From positions 1 to 44,555 of the forward strand of contig SFEV01000021.1 in the NCBI GenBank assembly GCA_004557975.1: a stretch of DNA of 44,555 nt, written 5' to 3'. The translations under genes were made by a program, and so were the position numbers. The notes below the pieces were generated by a model that was not told where the DNA came from, did not search any database, and saw nothing but the letters and a program-made list of their open reading frames with translations. Origin of the DNA: Lachnospiraceae bacterium (lineage in GTDB: Bacteria; Bacillota; Clostridia; Lachnospirales; Lachnospiraceae). Positions 40,930 to 44,555 of the stretch are shown piece by piece. The stretch's first letter is position 1; each line of letters opens with the position of its first letter.

Positions 40930-42032
40930 GTGAAGAGAAGAAGCCTTTGATTCAGGTCGACCACCTGAAAAAATATTACCCGATCAGGAGTGGTATTATC
41001 ACCCATACGGTGGGAAATATCCATGCTGTGGATGATGTCTCGTTTTCCATTATGGAGGGTGAGACGCTCGGTCTTGTCGGGGAGTCGGGATGCGGGAAAT
41101 CGACGATCGGGCGGCAGCTTGTGGGGTTGGAGGCTCCGACAGAAGGCCGGATCCTCTATGAAGGGAGAGATCTCTCCTCTCTTGGCAGGAATGAGCTGCG
41201 CCGGATCCGCACGCAGCTGCAGATCGTGTTCCAGGATCCGTATTCCTCACTGAATCCACGGAAACACATTTTTGAGATTCTTGCACAGCCCATGCTGTAT
41301 CATCATATTTCGACAAAGGATACGGTTGAGAAGGATATTGTGCGGATTCTGGATATGGTAGGGCTTCCGAAACATATCCTGGGACGGTATCCCCACGAAT
41401 TTTCCGGCGGACAGCGCCAGAGAATCGGAATTGCGAAGGCACTGTCTCTGAATCCGCGGTTCATTGTCTGCGACGAGCCGGTCAGCGCACTGGACGTATC
41501 CATCCAGGCACAGATCCTGAACCTGCTGAAAAGTCTCCAGAGGGAACTCCATCTGACGCTGCTTTTCGTGGGACATGGGCTCGGTGCGGTCAACTATGTC
41601 AGCGACCGGATAGCCGTGATGTATCTCGGCAGGATTGTGGAGATTGGGGAGGCGCGTGAAATCTTCCGTCACCCCGTTCATCCGTATACGCAGGCGCTTC
41701 TGAATGCCGTGCCCGTGCCTGATCCGAAGGAAAAAGACCGGGAACGCAATCTTTTGCAGGGAGAGATCGGTGACAGCTCCAATCCGCCGTCCGGATGCCG
41801 TTTCCATCCGAGATGTCCCTATGCAGTACCACAGTGCGCCGAGGCGCAGCCTGCACTGCAGAAGCTCGGACGGGAGCCGGAACATTACGCGGCATGCCCG
41901 GTGCTGGTATCTGAAAACTGCTGCGGTATTGCCGGCGTCCAGGATGCAGAAGCAGGAGATAGCAAAGTGAAGTATGGGAATTCCGGGAAATATTCTGTGA
42001 TGCCGGAAGGAAGGGAGGCCGCTCATGTATAA
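40926..42032 (+). CDS. Peptide ABC transporter ATP-binding protein (DppF-like)
   Basis: 368 residues. ATG 40926 overlaps the previous stop, with GGAGG 9 bases ahead. GESGCGKST, QIVFQDPYSSLNPRKHIF, FSGGQRQRIGIAKAL and CDEPVSALDVSIQ are typical. The switch region reads VGHGLGAV where VxHDLxxV is usual, so the D next to the switch His is G. The C-terminal extension carries extra residues to about 368. Overlaps the permease by 8 bases. Confidence 0.9.
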   Translation: MSEEKKPLIQVDHLKKYYPIRSGIITHTVGNIHAVDDVSFSIMEGETLGLVGESGCGKSTIGRQLVGLEAPTEGRILYEGRDLSSLGRNELRRIRTQLQIVFQDPYSSLNPRKHIFEILAQPMLYHHISTKDTVEKDIVRILDMVGLPKHILGRYPHEFSGGQRQRIGIAKALSLNPRFIVCDEPVSALDVSIQAQILNLLKSLQRELHLTLLFVGHGLGAVNYVSDRIAVMYLGRIVEIGEAREIFRHPVHPYTQALLNAVPVPDPKEKDRERNLLQGEIGDSSNPPSGCRFHPRCPYAVPQCAEAQPALQKLGREPEHYAACPVLVSENCCGIAGVQDAEAGDSKVKYGNSGKYSVMPEGREAAHV

Positions 42033-42972
42033 GTATATTATAAAGCGAATTCTGATTGCGATCCCTGTTCTGATCGGCATTACAATCATTGATTACGCCA
42101 TTATGTGCATGGCGGGCAGTCCGTTGGAAATGCTGCAGGGTCCGCGTGTTTCGGAGGCGGCGGTGGAAGCGAAGAAGATCGCTCTCGGTCTTGACAAGCC
42201 CTTTTACATTCAGTATTTTGTCTGGCTCGGGCAGCTCCTCCACGGGAATATGGGATATTCAATCAAGTCCTATCAGCCGGTCAGTGCGATGATTGCAAGC
42301 CATCTGGGACCGACACTTCTGCTGATGGGCGTATCCCTGATCGTCAGTCTGCTTATGGCAGTGCCGTCAGGTATCTACAGCGCGATTCATCAGTATGAGA
42401 AAGGCGATTACGCTGTTGTCACGATATCGTTTCTGGGCAGCAGCGTCCCTGGCTTTTTTCTCTCGCTGCTGCTGATCTATGTATTTACCGTAAAGCTTGG
42501 CTGGCTTCCGTCGAGCGGTATGACGACGCTTGGTGCAGGAGGCAGCATTGGCGATGTGGCAAAGCACATGGTCATGCCGGTGCTGGTCCTGTCTTTTTCC
42601 ATGGCAGGAAGCAATATCCGGTATATCCGAAGTGCTGTGCTGGAGATTCTGCAGCAGGATTACCTGCGGACGGCGCGGGCGAAAGGAATCGGACATTTTC
42701 GAGTCATCAATAAACATGCGCTGCGCAATGCCCTTGTGCCGATTGTGACAGTTATCGGAATGGAAATTCCGGCACTGTTCGGAGGAGCCGTGATTATTGA
42801 GCAGGTGTTCTCGTGGCCGGGGCTCGGTCTGATGACCATGAGTGCCATCACAGGCCGTGACTATCCGGTGATCATGGGTGTATGTCTGCTGTCAGCCATT
42901 GTGGTTCTTGTGGCGAATCTCCTTACAGATATTCTGTATGCGTTTGTAGACCCGACCATTTCGCTGAACTAG
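42025..42972 (+). CDS. Peptide ABC transporter permease (DppB-like)
   Basis: 315 residues. N-terminal YIIKRILIAIPVLIGITIID helix, then GSPLEMLQGP and an EAA loop QQDYLRTARAKGIGHFRVIN. About six spans. Translation is coupled to the ATPase by an 8-base overlap. Confidence 0.92.
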   Translation: MYKYIIKRILIAIPVLIGITIIDYAIMCMAGSPLEMLQGPRVSEAAVEAKKIALGLDKPFYIQYFVWLGQLLHGNMGYSIKSYQPVSAMIASHLGPTLLLMGVSLIVSLLMAVPSGIYSAIHQYEKGDYAVVTISFLGSSVPGFFLSLLLIYVFTVKLGWLPSSGMTTLGAGGSIGDVAKHMVMPVLVLSFSMAGSNIRYIRSAVLEILQQDYLRTARAKGIGHFRVINKHALRNALVPIVTVIGMEIPALFGGAVIIEQVFSWPGLGLMTMSAITGRDYPVIMGVCLLSAIVVLVANLLTDILYAFVDPTISLN

Positions 42973-42983
42973 GAGGAACCCAC

Positions 42984-43856
42984 ATGGCAAAAAAGAAAAA
43001 GACAGATATTACAAACGAAAGCTATCTGCAGACCGTGTTCCGCCGTTTCCGCCGTCATCGTCTGGCGATGATCAGCCTTGTGGTGCTGACGATCCTGTTC
43101 GGAGCGGCCGTGCTTGCCCCCTGGATCGCCCCCTATGAACCGGATGCGATCGTGGGTACCTTCAGCGGAGCACCCTGCCGGGAATTCCTTCTGGGGACAG
43201 ACCAGATCGGACGTGACGTGCTGAGCCGCCTGCTGTACGCAATGCGGATTTCTCTTCTGGTCGGTGTCATGGCGACTGTGATTTCCACAGTAATCGGCGT
43301 AGTGCTCGGTCTGATTGCCGGCTACTTCGGCGGACCTGCTGACATGATTATCATGCGTTTTACCGACATGGTGATGTCGTTTCCCTATATCCTCCTTGTC
43401 CTTGTGGCAGCAGCCATTTTCCGTCCCGGACTATGGAACATCATCCTGATTCTCGGTTTTGTGGACTGGCCTGGTATCGCCCGCCTGGTGCGCGGCAATG
43501 TCCTGAGCCTGCGGGAGACGAATTTTGTAAAGAGCAATATCGTCGCAGGTATGCCTGTGCGCCATATTCTGTTTTCCGAGATTCTGCCGAACACTGTGGC
43601 GCCTATTCTCGTCTACGCCACGTCGGTGCTTGCGCTCTCGATGCTTGATGAGGCGGCCCTGAGCTTTCTCGGTCTTGGTGTCCAGCCCCCCACCGCCAGT
43701 CTTGGCAATATGCTTAACGGAGCACAGTCTCTGACTGTCCTGACAAAGCAGCCGTGGCTCTGGATTCCGGCGGGTCTTCTGATTGTCATACTGGTGATGT
43801 CGATCAATTTTATCGGTGATGCGCTCCGTGACGCGCTTGACCCCAACAGCAGATAG
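42984..43856 (+). CDS. Peptide ABC transporter permease (DppC-like)
   Basis: 290 residues. ATG 42984 follows AGGAGG; an earlier in-frame start lies inside the previous gene. LLGTDQIGRDVLSRLLYAMR, IARLVRGNVLSLRETNFVKS, FLGLGVQPPTASLGNML and DALRDALDPNSR are the family marks. Confidence 0.92.
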   Translation: MAKKKKTDITNESYLQTVFRRFRRHRLAMISLVVLTILFGAAVLAPWIAPYEPDAIVGTFSGAPCREFLLGTDQIGRDVLSRLLYAMRISLLVGVMATVISTVIGVVLGLIAGYFGGPADMIIMRFTDMVMSFPYILLVLVAAAIFRPGLWNIILILGFVDWPGIARLVRGNVLSLRETNFVKSNIVAGMPVRHILFSEILPNTVAPILVYATSVLALSMLDEAALSFLGLGVQPPTASLGNMLNGAQSLTVLTKQPWLWIPAGLLIVILVMSINFIGDALRDALDPNSR

Positions 43857-43878
43857 GAGACAAAGGAGTAACAAATAC

Positions 43879-44487
43879 ATGATCAAACGTGAAGACATGC
43901 TGGAGCTTACGAGAAGGATGACCCCAAACCGGTCGTCAGCGTCGAGAATCGCCGGGGCATATTTTGATGAAGAGGGATATGTGGACGGCACATTTAACAC
44001 ACATTTTTTAAAATTGTCGCCGTCAGAGAAGACCGTGAATCTGAATCTTGCAAAGACTGTGCTTCTTGCGAAGACAAATGAAGAGCTGAAGGATTACAGG
44101 ATTACGTCTGCGGAAAAAAAGCCGGGAAGTATCTGGCAGCTTCTGGACGGTATGAAGGAGACAGAACTTAAGAATGATGCGTTTTTGGATATCTTTTACG
44201 AGCTGCTGGGGGAAAGATTTTCGATGGAATACCCCTGGTACTGTTTCATGCTTTTCGGGCAGTATGATGTGCCGGTGAAAGGCAGTGATAAAGAGTGGCT
44301 GGAAGGTTCCGAGGAGGTCTACCGGTATCTGCTGTGCATGATCGGACCCCAGACCGGCGAATACGAACCGGGAAAGCCGGAATATGGTTTTCTGTATCCT
44401 GTATTCCGTGACCGGACCACAAATGATGAGTATATTAATATTTTTGAAAAAGTATCCGGAAAACTTCAAGATGTTTTTAAAGTATAA
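43879..44487 (+). CDS. DUF4317-family protein, short form
   Basis: 202 residues. ATG 43879 with AAAGGAG. The sequence matches my memory of DUF4317 proteins: IKREDMLELTRRMTPNRSS near the start, then FMLFGQYDVPVK, SEEVYRYLLCMIGP and YGFLYPVFRDRTTNDEY. Usual members are about 390 residues, so this is about half length. The frame is clean and ends at a terminator, so it may be a genuine short form rather than a broken gene. Function unknown. It is the last gene of the importer operon, 22 bases after the permease. Confidence 0.65.
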   Translation: MIKREDMLELTRRMTPNRSSASRIAGAYFDEEGYVDGTFNTHFLKLSPSEKTVNLNLAKTVLLAKTNEELKDYRITSAEKKPGSIWQLLDGMKETELKNDAFLDIFYELLGERFSMEYPWYCFMLFGQYDVPVKGSDKEWLEGSEEVYRYLLCMIGPQTGEYEPGKPEYGFLYPVFRDRTTNDEYINIFEKVSGKLQDVFKV

Positions 44488-44524
44488 GTCCGGATCGTAT
44501 TTTATCCGAATCGGTGATAACCTG

Positions 44525-44555
44525 AAAACAGCGGTATTCCTGCCGCTGTTTTTCT
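44525..44555 (+). terminator. Terminator at the end of the second importer operon
   Basis: 10-bp stem AAAACAGCGG (44525-44534) with CCGCTGTTTT (44543-44552), 8-base loop, T-rich end at the window edge. Confidence 0.8.

Noticed and set aside
42882..42983. Upstream extension of the DppC-like permease
   Set aside because: Lies inside the preceding permease gene; AGGAGG sits before ATG 42984.

Overview
The window looks like chromosomal DNA of an anaerobic, peptide- and amino-acid-using Firmicute, most likely Lachnospiraceae (Clostridia). The reasons are gene content (AAA-ATPase-like/PD-(D/E)XK protein, DUF4317 protein, hexameric glutamate dehydrogenase, two Dpp/Opp importers, non-lipidated binding proteins with A-rich signal peptides), strong AGGAGG-type ribosome sites, and intermediate GC with AT-rich intergenic regions. 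This is recognition by reading, without a database search. I see no tRNA, rRNA, CRISPR array, insertion sequence or prophage.

Layout. 1-4179: a 5'-cut AAA-ATPase-like/nuclease-fold protein, an RmlD-like reductase coupled to a canonical glutamate/aspartate-type symporter, and a folP remnant. 4180-8476: a membrane diguanylate cyclase, a flavoprotein/ferredoxin pair, and a decayed uxuA start. 8477-15366: a five-gene peptide importer convergent with an M42 aminopeptidase across a shared terminator. 15526-18273: an ABC-2 exporter pair plus an anchored surface protein with two related repeats. 18345-19948 (minus): an RNase Z-like hydrolase and an RraA-like aldolase. 20185-25323: a LysR regulator and a pxpB-pxpC-pxpA-symporter operon. 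25449-32210: a three-gene cassette consisting of a 1533-residue multidomain nucleotide enzyme, an LDH/MDH-like protein and a two-lobed flavodoxin-fold protein. 32330-37103: aminotransferase, glutamate dehydrogenase, D-2-hydroxyacid dehydrogenase and glycerate 2-kinase. 37369-44487: a C39-like cysteine peptidase divergent from a second peptide importer operon that ends in a short DUF4317 protein.

How it fits together. Two importers bring in peptides, which peptidases such as the M42 enzyme can cut. The pxp genes resemble 5-oxoprolinase, but all carry or accompany unusual residues: the linked symporter lacks the arginine that binds acidic side chains, and PxpA and PxpB have altered signature motifs. 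This suggests a substrate other than plain pyroglutamate. The aminotransferase-to-kinase block reads as a serine/hydroxypyruvate/glycerate route to 2-phosphoglycerate. A repeated 15-base palindrome upstream of lysR and of pxpB is a good candidate for the LysR operator.

The best candidate for an undescribed system is the 25449-32210 cassette. One polypeptide joins an HD hydrolase, a helical-repeat middle, a NadD-like nucleotidyltransferase, a GNAT-like region and a PRPP-motif phosphoribosyltransferase. It is followed by two redox-fold proteins, the first with altered catalytic residues.
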